A DNA stretch of 64,000 bases, taken from Nothophaeocryptopus gaeumannii (lineage: Eukaryota > Ascomycota > Dothideomycetes > Mycosphaerellales > Mycosphaerellaceae). The stretch covers positions 3,286,001-3,350,000 of the forward strand of contig JASISA010000025.1 of assembly GCA_031771865.1 (NCBI GenBank), read 5' to 3'. The notes beneath the pieces were generated by a model. It did not search any database. It was not told the origin of the DNA and saw only the letters and a program-made list of their open reading frames with translations. Shown one piece after another: positions 51,685-63,460 of this stretch. The translations under genes and the position numbers were made by a program. Numbering within the stretch: the first letter of the stretch is position 1; every line of letters begins with the position of its first letter.

Positions 51685-53040
51685 TCAGAGATCCATGCTC
51701 CATCGCTCGCGGACCTCTCGTTTCGTATGTTCGTGCACCCATTTCAAGGGCTCAAAGTCGGGCGTGTACCAGCTATCAAACAGCTCAGGCCGGATCGAAA
51801 GCTCACTCTCCTCGTGTTTGTGGCATGTCCTAAAGACCCTGCCTTGTGTCATGCCTGAGCTGAGCAGCTTGTCCGACGTCGCGACAGTAGAGCGGCGGAC
51901 GAGCATGTCAGGATTTCCAGAGCTATCGCTACTGCTTTGAGGCGGTGTGGGTAGGTCGTTCTCCGTTGGGTTTTCAGGCTTGAGCACGAAGTCCGGACGG
52001 AAGCGGTCAGCCGGAATGCTGTTGTCCGAGACAATGGTCGACAGCTGTGGACGGGAAGCTGCGTGATGCGTGGGCAGGCTTGTAGCTGCCAGCTCCGGCT
52101 TGCGCATGACCGTATCGACAGACTCCTCGGGACTCCTCGTAGGTATTTGGATCGGCGCAGGCCGATGTTTCTCTTTCGGAGAAGGAGTAGTCGCAAAGTC
52201 GCGTTCATTTATTCTATCGTGTCGCTGACCAATGGATCCATTCGCCGTTTGGCTAGAGCTTTGGCGGGACATGGCAATCGATGCTCCTGTGCTTCTCAGC
52301 CTCTGTTCCAGCAACGTTTGGCTGGCTTGTCGGGAGAGATCCGTGATACTAGGACTCAACCGACTTCCTCCACTGTCACTTCGGCTTCGAGTGGTTGCGC
52401 GCTCCTTCCCATTCATGACTTCTGCAACCGGCGGTGGCTGGAACATCCACATCACCTCCTCTCTGGTCTCAACTTTGGTGACAGTAGCAGGGTGGAGATC
52501 GTTGACAGGTGGATTCCTCCTGGGATGGTAGCTCGTACTCGTCATGCGAGAATCGTTGGTTCTCACTCGTTCTGGCGCGCGTATGCCTGCGGAGTACTGA
52601 GATCCGTCAAGGTTATTTGTCGAGCCCCAGAGTTCCTCATCCTCTCGCTGGTACGATCGGAAGTTCCACCGGCTGTCATTGCTATTCCCGCGATGCGGAA
52701 GATCGACTGAGCTGGGATGAATGCCTCCGCCGGAGATGCTCCCTAGCCTGCCCCCTTTTGCGAAATTCTTTGTCCTGCTAGTACCAGTATTCGTCTTGCC
52801 CTTCCTTCCCCTGGTGACCAAAGTCGGGCCAGTTGCGATCTCCGAATGCCATCCTGGGTTGGTCGAAGATGGCTCGCCGGGATGTCTGTAGAGGTTGTCC
52901 TCTTCCTCTTCGAGTGCAAGTCTTTCTGCTCTCGATATTGCGGCTTCTCGTTTCCTGGTCTTGCGGTACCTCGCATCAGCGCATGGTGCACAGGACAGGT
53001 AGTAGAATATGGCAGATTGGATGCCGCGGTGAATGGCCAT
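51685..53040 (-). CDS. Conserved fungal hypothetical protein with Cys-containing N-terminus
   Basis: A single exon of 451 residues. The N-terminus MAIHRGIQSAIFYYLSCAPC, followed by ADARYRKTRKREAA, is a block I recognise from ascomycete hypothetical proteins. It combines a hydrophobic patch with cysteines, suggesting membrane association or acylation. The long middle is Ser/Pro/Arg-rich and disordered (SDSGGSRLSPSITDLSRQ), with phosphorylation-like sites. The end is again ordered (SWYTPDFEPLKWVHEHTKRE). Function unknown. The start at 53040 fits the conserved block. Confidence 0.8.
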   Translation of the reverse strand: MAIHRGIQSAIFYYLSCAPCADARYRKTRKREAAISRAERLALEEEEDNLYRHPGEPSSTNPGWHSEIATGPTLVTRGRKGKTNTGTSRTKNFAKGGRLGSISGGGIHPSSVDLPHRGNSNDSRWNFRSYQREDEELWGSTNNLDGSQYSAGIRAPERVRTNDSRMTSTSYHPRRNPPVNDLHPATVTKVETREEVMWMFQPPPVAEVMNGKERATTRSRSDSGGSRLSPSITDLSRQASQTLLEQRLRSTGASIAMSRQSSSQTANGSIGQRHDRINERDFATTPSPKEKHRPAPIQIPTRSPEESVDTVMRKPELAATSLPTHHAASRPQLSTIVSDNSIPADRFRPDFVLKPENPTENDLPTPPQSSSDSSGNPDMLVRRSTVATSDKLLSSGMTQGRVFRTCHKHEESELSIRPELFDSWYTPDFEPLKWVHEHTKREVRERWSMDL

Positions 53041-53446
53041 GGCCTAGCTGCAGGGTTGTGGTTCGAAATATTGGTTATGCGCAGTCTTCTTCTGTTGTCT
53101 CTGACAAGTTCATGTATTCAATGTCGGATCGTACGTGGCTATATCTTCTGATCGAAATGCATGCTCGCAGATGGCCGTTCGTATGGGTAGGGAGCGTGTT
53201 TGGGTGTTGCTGGTAACATTCGGGTCTGTATTTCACGAGACCGTGGACAAGGAAGTGATGCTGGTCTTTGGGGAAGCGCACACCACACACCACACACCAC
53301 ACACTCTCGGAAAGGCAGACGGAAGGAGGGACAACGTGTCGTGGTATGGGCAGACCCTCTTGCTATTCGCGGGCGTCTGGGTGAGTAAGACTGGCAGCGG
53401 CGTCCTGCGCAACGCTGGAAAGGCGAGGATCGAGTGAGTGAGATGG

Positions 53447-53466
53447 GGTCAGGTCAGGTCAGGTCA
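53447..53466. repeat. GGTCA x4 tandem repeat
   Basis: Four perfect head-to-tail pentamers in the region upstream of the 51685-53040 gene. Confidence 0.9.
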
Positions 53467-53805
53467 GCGTGATGGCCTGAGAGAAGGTCGGTGATGGCCG
53501 GCACAGTCGACCGTCGCGTCTGAGAGATGTCGCGGTGCTGTCGTGTGACTGCGGAGTTGACAGACTTGGGGCAGACTTGGGGGCAGAAGGGGATATCGAG
53601 CGACTATCGCACAGTGCGGCGTGAGGGATTCGAGGGTGGTGTCACAGGTGTCGTCCCTGCGCCTTGGTGCTGCGACTCGTTCCCAGGAAATGAGATCGGC
53701 AAGTCGAGCGTGCGTCGTATTTGAAATGCCGCCGCCCGACCGTGATGGAGATTGTCCGAGGGCTCTTTGTGCCCGAGACAAACACTGTAGTACAGTATTT
53801 GCACT

Positions 53806-53806
<1 letters not shown>

Positions 53807-53836
<30 letters not shown>
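53807..53836. repeat. CAA x10 microsatellite
   Basis: Ten perfect trinucleotide repeats. Confidence 0.95.
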
Positions 53837-55002
53837 GGGCACGGCGGCGGTGGACATCAACTACGGCCAGTGGCCTCTTTGTAGGGACCTCCTCCAGACG
53901 CATCTCCGATGCAGTGGAGCCTTGTGTGCCATGATCCATCCTCGGCGCCGCTGCCAAAATAGAGCACCGCTACCTTGCATACCGATCCTTGCTTGCTGCA
54001 AGATAACGCCAGGCCGGCACGTGGTGATTGACCCTGGCCAGGAGCAGAGAGCGGCTCCTGCGCTGCTGACCCTTTACGCTTCAAAAACCACCAACGTGCC
54101 TCCAACAACTTCCCTCAGCACCCACGTCGAAAGCTTGCGGTCCGCGGCCAGCAGTCATCGAACCTGACCGCTACCAGGATTCGCAGTGTGGTCATGCGGG
54201 AGTATGGAGCGGTGGGCCTACCACGCGATATGCACCTCTGTACGGGTCCGGAGAAGCTCCAATGAAGCAATCCTCCGGCGTGAACTGAACCGTTACGAGC
54301 TACAGGAGGCCACTCCAGGCTATTGAGGAACTGTGCACGGCACTCTGTTGCAATGAATGACAGACGAGAAAGAAACAGTCTCGACAAAGAAGCAGAGCAG
54401 ATCGCAAACCATGCGAAACCCCGGCCTGTTTCTGCTACCTGGATCGTGCTCTGTCATTTCACCGCCTGGACGAGCAGTAGAAAATTGCTCTCTTATCCTA
54501 CCCGGCGGACGCCTTCCTGGACCAACCGCGGTAGCGCCTATCTAGAGGCGATGAAGGTCGAAGAAGAGCTCATCCGGTCTTCAGATTCTCTGCTGGATCT
54601 CTTGACTGGTTCCAAGAGGTGCTCTGATTGGCGCAGTTCCATCAGGCGCTAGCGGGCGCCCGCAGAGCGAGAAACCGAAGGGCGACAAGATCCTTACGAC
54701 TGTTTCCCCTCTGCCTCTAGAGCTTGGCTATACATGCGAGTTGGGCTGCCCTATACTGCCCTTTGAAGTTGTGCTTTGTGGAGCCGACAAGGTGATATCA
54801 AGCCTTACGGAAGGATGAGCCAACTGCACCTGTTCCGCAGTGGCTAATTATGAACCAAGTCTCATGCCTACCAGCGTATAGCTCGCTATACTAAAACTAT
54901 ATACACTTATTTCGTATATAATGTGAGACTTCAGATAATATATTTAATATAACTTCTAATCCTTGCTACGAGCTTTCTGCACACCGATACAATAGCTCCT
55001 TC

Positions 55003-55870
55003 GTGTCAGCACAGGCTTACTACGACCAACTTTTGCCCAGGCCATGTACAGGACCAGCATGCATCAGCGACTATCCGATCAATCCTTCATCCCTCCAGTA
55101 TGAAGACACCAGCGTGATCCGGCGCAGCGATGGAGTCTTCTTGCGCTACTCTAAAGGCAACAATACCGGTCTGGGCATTAACGTAGCGACTACCCCTTTC
55201 CTCTCTGGCCCATAAGACTACGCTTTCACCGTCCTTGATGGCCCACTCAAAAGCACATGCGGCGCCGAGAATGGCCACTCAGGAGCATGGAGATGGGCAC
55301 CGGAAGTCCATTTTGTTAATGGAACGTACTATTCACACTACACTGTCGAATATCGCGTCGCAGGACAAGTCTGCTTCGATCAATGCGTCGCTACAAGTCC
55401 CTCTATGAACGAAGGCTCATAGACCAATCACGGATTCATGAAGCTCCCAAATGCAACAGCTATCCAATCTAATGGAGCAGGAGGCTACGGTCTCCGCGAC
55501 CCATACGTTCGTCTCGACGGCAATCTCCTCGCAGACTCAAGTGATCCACAAGGGGTAGTACAGCCACTCTACATGGTGTTCGGATCCTACCAATTCGGTC
55601 TCTACAGCATCCCGCTCGCAAACCTAACGTCCGCGATGCCTGACGCCCCAGCTCAGCTGATCATCGCAGAACAAAACCAGCCGCCTGGTGAGCAGGACGA
55701 TAAATCCGGGAACCACACCGAAGGGCCGTATCAGCTTGTCCATGGCAATTGAATCTACCTCTTCTATCCTCGTGGCCAGCTTTTGTGCGGCTGGAGGCTT
55801 GCCGGCGAATGAGGTCTATCAGACGCAGGTTTGTCGCACGGCGAAGGGAAATGGACCGACAGGGGAGTAG
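55003..55870 (+). pseudogene. GH43-like glycosidase pseudogene
   Basis: One frame reads DTSVIRRSDGVFLRYSKGN (with the catalytic-base Asp context of GH43), then LSGP-stop-DYAF, RWAPEVHFVNGTYYSHYT, MNEGS-stop-TNHG, DPYVRLDGN and EGPYQLVHGN-stop-IYLFY. This is the order of blocks in family 43 arabinanase/xylosidase-type enzymes, including the acid Glu in EGPY. At least two of the stops replace a conserved Trp (GPW, GSW), and TGG to TAG is RIP-like. No start codon or signal peptide precedes 55003, where an AT-rich patch ends. The frame breaks again after 55760. Such secreted enzymes trim plant arabinan or xylan; this copy is dead. Confidence 0.8.
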
Positions 55871-56676
55871 TTTGACCGGGATGGTGAGAGTTGTAGGACC
55901 GGTTGAGCTAATGGGGGGAAACGACCTGGCTCTATTTTCCTGTACTCAAATTGTGGTATGTGGGCGATTCCTCGTCGCGGCTTGGGTGTGATTGAATTAA
56001 TGCGAGTATTGTAGTCGATGACACAACGAAGTCGTCAGTCTACTAACCTGGTTCGGTGGGAGTACTGAATAACCCGGACGACGGCTTGATCATGTGGTAT
56101 CAGTGTGAGTTTCCAAAGGAGTTATATCAATGTAAAGTGTTCTCTTGCTGATCAAATCACATGATCATCAAAAAAATACCGGGAAGGCCGACCTTGGGAT
56201 TGGACACAACTACCTGTCGTTTCACGACGAGGAATGGCCCATTTTGACAGCTACAAGGACTTCATTGTTTCTTCTTTGCAAACGTTCGAGCTTCGTATTT
56301 CACCTTCAGAAGTGGATGCCAAGGGCAGCAGAGGTCATATCAAGACCCAAAAGCGAGCTAAGACTCCTATGTTTGAGACAAGACTTCGAGTAACATATTC
56401 AATGGCTGTCAATGTAGCGATCGATATTTATTGCAATGTTACTGCTCTTTCACGTGTCAGGAATCAAAACGAGACCCTTCCCCAAAGTGCTGACTTCATC
56501 AGGTGTCATCATGCATCATGCGCGTCTGCCAGCGCCAGAGCTCTCGTTGATCCATCGCCTCTCCATCTGCACTCCTAACACACTTTGCATTGACCCCCTC
56601 CCAACAACGACAACACTCACCTCTTCAACAGTGCACACTTAAGCTCGACGGAATTAAATACACCAAAGCAATCAAA
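55871..56676. other. Intergenic and 5' region of the Hmp1-like gene
   Basis: No gene recognised. A CT/CA-rich leader immediately precedes the ATG at 56677. Confidence 0.4.
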
Positions 56677-57038
56677 ATGTCCTCCAACAACGAATCAACC
56701 CAACCTTCTCTCGTCGGTGGCCATGCACAATACGTCAAAGGCCAGGCCGAGGTATGCGTTCCCTCCAGCACCGTTTCACGAGCAGCTTTACATTTTTTCT
56801 TCTTCACAAATATCACCTCTGACACTAAAAGCAGGCCGGCATCGCAGCCATCTCCGGTTCCACAGCATGGCAAGACTCAGCGGACAAAGACCGAAAGGCC
56901 GGCGTCGATGCGATGAAGCAAGCTTCCGCCAACAGGGATCCACAACGCGATGGGCTAGGAAAGGCAGAGGAGTTGGCGGGGAAGGCGGTTGGTTGTGAGG
57001 GGATGGAGAATGAGGGACAGCAGTCGAAGCAATCATAG
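56677..57038 (+). CDS. Hmp1-like (CsbD-type) small stress protein
   Basis: Two exons, 56677-56751 and 56835-57038, with an 83-nt GTATGC...GCAG intron in phase 0; 92 residues. SLVGGHAQYVKGQAE, STAWQDSADKDRKAGVDAMK and GLGKAEELAGKAVGCEGMEN match the small fungal family annotated as mismatched base pair and cruciform DNA recognition protein (Hmp1), related to CsbD. It is hydrophilic with no signal peptide. The biochemical role is weakly established; family members are often stress-induced. Confidence 0.88.
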
Positions 57039-57219
57039 AGAGGAGGATAGGAGGAGAGGAGAGGTAGGAGGTGATGATGAGGAATGAAGCGATGAGATAA
57101 GAAACGAAGGATGACAGGACTAGGATACCAACATATCCTAAACGATGCCTACTCTGTATGCATCCCCAACATCTAAAAAAACCCCCATCAATGCCCATCT
57201 CCCCTCACTGCTCACAAAT

Positions 57220-60120
57220 CTACGTCTCCCCCTTCAACAACCAATAATTCATACAAACACAATGCCTCTGCATATGCGGAAACCATCCCGTCCCACTCAT
57301 TTCCCCCCTTAATCTCTCATGCGAGATATCCTCCATTTCACTCCCACACCTCCTGCAAATCCTCAATTCCACTTCTACCCCTCCCCTCCCCTCAGGAATC
57401 TCACATTTCCGAATAACATCGATCCTCCTGCCCCCAGGCGATGTATTGGTCGTATTCGCATTCCGTAGACCCAGACATTCTGTATCCCAGAAGAAGAGAC
57501 GGGAGAGATCAACGTTCTCGAGAAGTTTCGGGAGGGATTTGTCGAGGAGTGTATTGACAGGGGACTCGAGTTCGATGGGGATGATTCCATCGCAGATCAT
57601 AGAAATTTCCAGTTCGCCGCGACGAGCAGAAACGGGTTCGCCCATTCCGGCTGAAGCGTAGGCGTTTCGGACACTGGCGTCGAATTCCGAGAGCATAGCT
57701 TCGATTTGACTCAATTTGAAAGGCAGACCTTGGGCGAGATCGAGCATGGCTTTCATATCTTGCGTTTCAACGACACTTCGCGCGCGAGGGAGGACGGCTT
57801 GTAAGGTCTGGAAGTATTTTCCTACCCACATTGTTTGGAAGCGGAGAAGGGCGCGGGAGAAGCTGCAGAGGATAAGGTGGAGGGCGGGGCTGCCGGTTGT
57901 AGAGATGAGTTGTTCGAAAGCGTGTCGTGGGGATGTGCCGAATGGGAGGTCGCGTTTGACTGTATCAAGGATTTCGACGATGTAGATGAGGAGGTCGACG
58001 CACCATCGTACCAAGCCTCGGAGGGAGTGGACTGCTTCTACTGGGATAACTTTGACGTCTGATCGGCTGAGAGTTTGAGCGCACGCTGTGCCTGCTAGGC
58101 GTAAGTTCAACATGCAGAGGGCGAATTGAGCGGCAAAGGTGCGCTCGCCTGTGACCGGGTTGCTGCCAAGGGCTAGCTGTGCGCTGAGGGTTCTTGGGAC
58201 CAGAGGCTCTTTCAGGACGATCATCTGTTGCTTGTTTGTTTCTTGTACCGTGATATCCGGGCTGCGGTTCAGCATTCTGAAGATCATCTTGATGACCAGT
58301 GAGCGGATTTCAGGTGTTATGTTATGAGGCAAAAGCGCCAACGTCTCATCGTTCGACATGTTGTTGTAACATAAGAACGCGTATTGTCTAGCAACGCAGA
58401 CCGCTGCCGCTTCGATATAAGCTTTGTTGTCGGTAATACCGTCTTCGACAGGTTGCCAGCCGTGGGGAAATGCCATGGCCTGGGCAACAATGCTCCTATT
58501 AGTCCGAACTAGAGCAATGCCACTTCCGTCTGCCGACAAGGCGACGTGAACATTGTGCTCTCCCGCTAAATGCTCGAACCCGCACTGTGGGAGGTTCGCA
58601 ACTGTATCTGTACTTCCAAAAGGCCCGAGTGCGTTCATCGTCGAACGCTCTCGTAGATCCAGGCCGCCATCGCTCGCGCCGAACGCGAAAATTGTATCGA
58701 ATATCTGCGACTCGAAGCACAGCACAATCTTGTTTATGATGGCATCGGGTTGCCTCTTCAAGACGGTGACGGGGTTTAACACAGCGTTCGAGTTGCTTCC
58801 TGGCTTCAGCTTCTTGAAGCTTTCATGCAGTGTAGGAACGAATGACTCTACATGCCATCTTGCTACGACACTAAGCGAATGACTCTGGTGTCCGTTATTG
58901 GGCATGGCGGCGTGTGTGAAGATGGCGACGACAGTTGGGAATGTCGGGAATGTCGATTGTGCCGCTTCCGGAACTGAAGGGATAACGCGCAGATGCGTGA
59001 GCTTTGCCTCGTCTGCTTGCTGAGCCCGTACGTTCTCGACAGCGGTCAGATGATGGACATCAAGCGTTGGGTTCACCATGGTCAATGTCATGCCCTGCCC
59101 GCGACTGTGTTGGGTCGCATTCCAGTTGATGGAGACTCGATACAATCGTAATCGCGATCTGTAATCGTAAGTGACGGCAAGCAGATCCGCCCCATCCTCG
59201 CCGAGAGCGGCGTGGGATATGAGCTCATCGGAAGAGCGTGGTGAGTCCAGTTGCACGCTGATGGAGGACCAGGCTTGGCCCTCGTTCTGGTAAAGCAGAG
59301 TAAGCTCGGCGGAGCGACTAATGTGAAACATGGCGTGTCTGCTCTCAGCAGGATGATGTGCTCTCAGCGCATGCTGGTCTCGTTGCCTCATTCGCGCCTC
59401 CCATCTGTCGCCGTTCTTGTGCGCCGCATCTATATATGGACCCTGTGCTCACAGTAAGCAATAGATCAGATGGTCCTGCGCAAGAGAGCTTGCCTTGAAC
59501 TCAGCGGGATATAGCGCCAACCAGTGCATGCCTACAATAGCACGCAACTCATTCTGAGCTGCGGTGCGTACAAGGCCGTCTCCTGTGGCAGGATTCATCC
59601 TCCCAAGAGCTCCGGTCAAGGTGTATATGTGCATCACGCCGGTGTCATCGACGGCTGCGACATCGATACCGATGCCATCAAACTGGATGTGGACGAATTT
59701 GCGGCCGTCGGGAGCTTCGATGGGGTGTTTCGATTCAGGACTGATTTTCCACAAACTAGTCTTGGTGCTCCGGACCATGGCCCGAAAGGAGATGTTGGAG
59801 CCATCGGCGGATATCTGGGCTATACTGCCTGTGTTCGCCCATGCGAGCTTTCTACATAACCAGTCATCACTCAAGAGCGTTTGGAGGGCAGACATGATAA
59901 ACATGAGGACGTGACTGACTCACGTGCAGCATCCACGGCTCTGCAACTCGGCCACTCGTAAGATCAGAGCAGCAGGAAGTGGCGCCTGAGGCATCTGAGG
60001 CATCGACACGGCCAGACCGTCGGCAGCTTCGCCAAAGAGGTCGTCCATGTTGGCGTCCATGATGCCAGTGTCGGGCATCTGGTCACCCATGTTCGACTGG
60101 TCCATGGCGGTGGCATCCAT
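57220..60120 (-). CDS. MED16: Mediator complex subunit 16
   Basis: Three exons, 60120-59924, 59851-59494 and 59442-57220; 925 residues. Intron 1 is GTGAGT...TGTAG (72 nt). Intron 2 is a 51-nt GC-AG intron (AAG|GCAAGC...CACAG|GGT) that keeps the frame (EFK|GPYIDA). The start MDATAMDQSNMGDQMPDTG, MDANMDDLFGEA and then KLAWANTGSIAQISADG are characteristic of fungal Med16/Sin4. The long middle forms the WD/beta-propeller and helical part. The C-terminus has a Cys-pair zinc-like module (RICRRCGSEMEDI ... HMQRHCVCMNYWLL). Med16 sits in the Mediator tail and links activators to RNA polymerase II in the nucleus. It ends about 180 bp from the Hmp1-like gene (convergent). Confidence 0.92.
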
Positions 60121-60784
60121 GGCGACGGGCGGGCGACGGGCGGTGTGCCAAGCAGACCGGGCTTCTTATATGGAATCGCAATTTTCGACACGGCAGTTGG
60201 TCTACCGAACGTCCTACTGCGGACTACATGAAATCGGCAGGCGGTGGTGAAGACCGGGGTGGTGGAAATGAGTTGTGGTTTCAGCAAACTGTGTGCGGAC
60301 GGGAGCTGCTCATGGTTCGTCCCCTTCAGCCTTCCACCGTGACACGCGCCAAGCGAGTGCACGGCTGGCGGAGACGACGACGCTGACCAGCTGCGACGCA
60401 CGGCAGTGGGAAAGCGCTCAATGGCACTTTGAAGGTATGCTGAGACTATCAGTGATCCTTTTCCGATCAATCAATATAGGGTAATTCAAAGCTTGGGATT
60501 GAGACCGGAGGCAGTTGGGGGCTTTGTTATTCCATTGTTTACGGGCCGAGCAACCGAGAGCATCTCTCCAGACGTCGCCGCATCCTCGATCCAACCTCCT
60601 CCTCTCACCCTTCACCACACCCACCCACCCACCGAACATCCACCGCCTTCCCGCCCCCGCCATACGACTGCGCGATATGCTGCTATTGTCCAGTCGCTCT
60701 TGAACCACCCCCGGACCCGCCCGCTGCGCGCTCTCTGCATCTGCATCTGTCCTCTGTCCTGCGCCTTCCCGCATCACCGTCGCC
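60121..60784. promoter_or_regulatory. Divergent promoter region, MED16 / sirtuin
   Basis: A 664-bp spacer between two divergently transcribed nuclear genes. CT/CA-rich pyrimidine tracts precede the sirtuin start (60590-60660). No defined factor site can be named. Confidence 0.4.
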
Positions 60785-62927
60785 ATGACAGACTCCGACT
60801 CCGACGCGTCAGGCCTCTCGTCGCCGCTGTCGAGCGTGCCTTCTTCACCTCTCACGCAATTCTCCCGCTCGCCGACGCCGCCCGACGACATTATGCGCTT
60901 CCGCTCTCACGCCTCCTCGGATCCATACCCATCCCCACCCGCATCACAACAAACATCGCAAAGCGGCTCACCTGTCCCGGACCACATGGAGTTGAGAGCA
61001 GGTGCAGGCTCAGCGTCCGATAAAGACGGCCCACCACCTGCTAAGCGCAGGAGAATATCACAGAAGGAGCGCACCACCGAGCATCTCGACTTGCGCGTCG
61101 AAGGCATTGATCCCGAACAACAACCCCAACTAGACCGCCTCATCAATGTCCTCCATAAGCGCCAAAAGATCGTTGTGATCGCCGGCGCTGGCATTTCCGT
61201 ATCAGCAGGCAGTACGTTCTCTCAATCACCTCTACGCCTTTGACGCGTCCAATTACTAACAAAAACATGTAGTCCCCGATTTTCGCTCATCGCAAGGGCT
61301 GTTTCAGAGCCTGAAGGACGAATACAACCTCAAGGGCTCCGGCAAGCACCTCTTTGACGCGTCTGTATACAAAGATGACGTGTCTACGTCCTCCTTCCAC
61401 GATATGGTCAGCACCATGTCGCGTCTCACCAAGGATGCCAAGCCCACCGCGTTCCACCACATGTTGGCAACCATTGCTCAAGAAGATCGCCTGCTTCGCT
61501 TATACTCGCAGAACGTTGATGGCATCGATACATCACTAGAACCATTAAAGACATGCGTGCCTTTGCACAAGGAAGCCGAGGGAAAATGGCCTCGCACTGT
61601 ACAACTGCACGGCGGACTCGATCATATGGTCTGCTCAAAATGTCACAGCCTCTCCGAGCTGGACGCGACTTTATTCTCGGGACCTGTGCCTCCCTTGTGC
61701 CCGAGGTGTGAGGAAATTAACCATCTCCGCACAAACTTTCAGGGCAAGCGGAGTCACGGAATTGGCAGATTGCGACCGCGCATGGTACTGTACAACGAAC
61801 ACAACCCGGATGATGAGGCGATTGGGGCAGTGACAAAGGATGACCTGCGCAAGAGACCCGACGCTGTGATTGTTGTTGGCACTACATTGAAGGTTCCTGG
61901 AGTTCGACGAATTGTTCGCGAGATGTGCGCTACTGTAAGAGACCGAAGAGGCGGTGTTGCAGTGTGGATCAACAGCGATCCACCACCCATAGCAAAGGAC
62001 CTGGAAGATTGTTGGGACATCATCGTGCAGGGTCCGTGTGATGAAGTTGCGAAACATGCAGCAATGCGCAAATGGGACGCGCCCGATACTACTGAGGACG
62101 TTGTGGAAGTTAGCGACGAGGTGGTGAAGGCAGCTGCGGCTAGGAGCATGAGCGTTCAGCTTCCGGGCTGCACGCTCAAACATGCGGTCAAGGAACCGCT
62201 CCCATCAACACTCCACAGAAACAACAGCTTCCGACCGCCTCTACCGGATGAGACTCCGAAGAAGTCAATGGAGCGTGGACCCATCGACTGGAGTCCTCTT
62301 AATACGCCGCGCAGCTCGATTGTCCGCAGCATCGAAGAGGCAACTGATGACAGTATCACGGTGGCCAGTGACACCATCGACGTTACTCAGAGTCCGAGTG
62401 GCCTACTCACACCTTCGAAGTCCCAACGCAACTCGCCAGTCAACGCGCCGTCAAAGACGAAGCAGCCGAATGCAATGGCGAAGCTCCAAGACGCGGCGAA
62501 GAAGCAGCAGAGCACGAAGGCCACGACAAAGAAGACAGTCACTGCACCGAAGAAGAAGTCGAACGTTAAGTACGTCAAACCATCAGCTTCGCAGCAGAAG
62601 GCCAAGGGCGGGAAAGGCGTGAAGTCGAAGAAGGACACTCAGCCTACGAATACGCTGAAGAGTTCACTGGGTGTCAGCAAGTCTTCAGCAGTTTCGATCA
62701 AGGCCAAAAAGGACGACTTCGAGAAGCCAGGAGTGAAAAGTCCCAGCAAACTCCGCCAGGTCGTCAACATGTCATCTTCCTCACCCGCAGAGCCGATGCA
62801 TCCTTTGAGCCCGCAGGATCCGCGAAACAACGCGTCACCAATACAGACGCAAGCGTCAGACGTGGCGCTGAAGCAACGGGATGATTCCAACAAGACCCGG
62901 ATGAGTGTTTCGAGCATTATGAATTGA
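60785..62927 (+). CDS. Sir2-family NAD-dependent histone deacetylase, Hst3/Hst4-like
   Basis: Two exons, 60785-61211 and 61273-62927, with a GTACGT...TGTAG intron splitting the GISVSAG|IPDFRS motif; 693 residues. Motifs: IVVIAGAGISVSAG and IPDFRSSQGLF (NAD binding), LYSQNVDGIDT (catalytic Asn-Asp region), VQLHGGLDHM (catalytic His), zinc cysteines MVCSKCHS ... PLCPRCEE, and RPDAVIVVGTTLKVPGVRR. GKHLFDASVYKDD and LLRLYSQNVDGID are typical of Hst3/Hst4, which deacetylate H3 K56. The C-terminal 250 residues are a Lys/Ser-rich disordered tail. The N-terminus is Ser/Pro-rich with a basic PAKRRRISQKE nuclear-signal-like patch. Confidence 0.93.
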
Positions 62928-63460
62928 TTGCTATCTGTTCCAACGCATAGTAATGTCTGGCATCTGGAGGAGATGAGATGCATTGCGAGGCGCTTAGGTG
63001 TTTTGAGGAAGCGGCCTCTGTATGAGAGGCGTGCACGCTACGCATCTGCAAAGCAGAAAAGTCCCGGAGAGCAATCATATTTTGAGCATGTTAGAAGAGA
63101 CATGTACGCGCATCGCATGGAATGAGATACCCGAGATGGACAATGTATGAGCATCCCTCGGTGGATGCGGCGCCCTTTTTCGCAATAGGATTGACTATCA
63201 ATACAAGACACCAGTTCTCTCAAATTTACAGTTCAAGCGCACTTTTCTCATTCTTCGTATGTTACAATCCTTCATGGGTATCATAGGTTCAACATCTACA
63301 CTCTTTTCGGTCTTTTCTTCATGGCTCCCTCCCCTGGCGCATTTTGCCCCGGGCCGCAGTCGTCGTTTCTAGCATGCCTAACGCGCTCTTCTCTAGCATG
63401 GTTATTCATCTTCCCGATGAGAGAGAGGTGTCTTTGTTTCTTCAGCCGTCTCAGAGACCC
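62928..63460. other. Intergenic between convergent genes
   Basis: Holds the 3' regions of the sirtuin and peptidase genes. No ORF of interest. Confidence 0.5.

Larger units (their letters stand above)
53041..55002. other. Intergenic with simple repeats and a small AT-rich patch
   Basis: No confident gene. Holds a GGTCA x4 array at 53447-53466, CACAC/ACACC runs near 53281-53310, a CAA x10 microsatellite at 53807-53836, and an AT-rich stretch at about 54880-54965. ORFs crossing the CAA repeat encode only poly-Asn, poly-Val or poly-Gln shadows. Confidence 0.5.

Noticed and set aside
53604..53957. ORFs with poly-Val, poly-Asn or poly-Gln across 53807-53836
   Set aside because: Pure translations of the CAA microsatellite.
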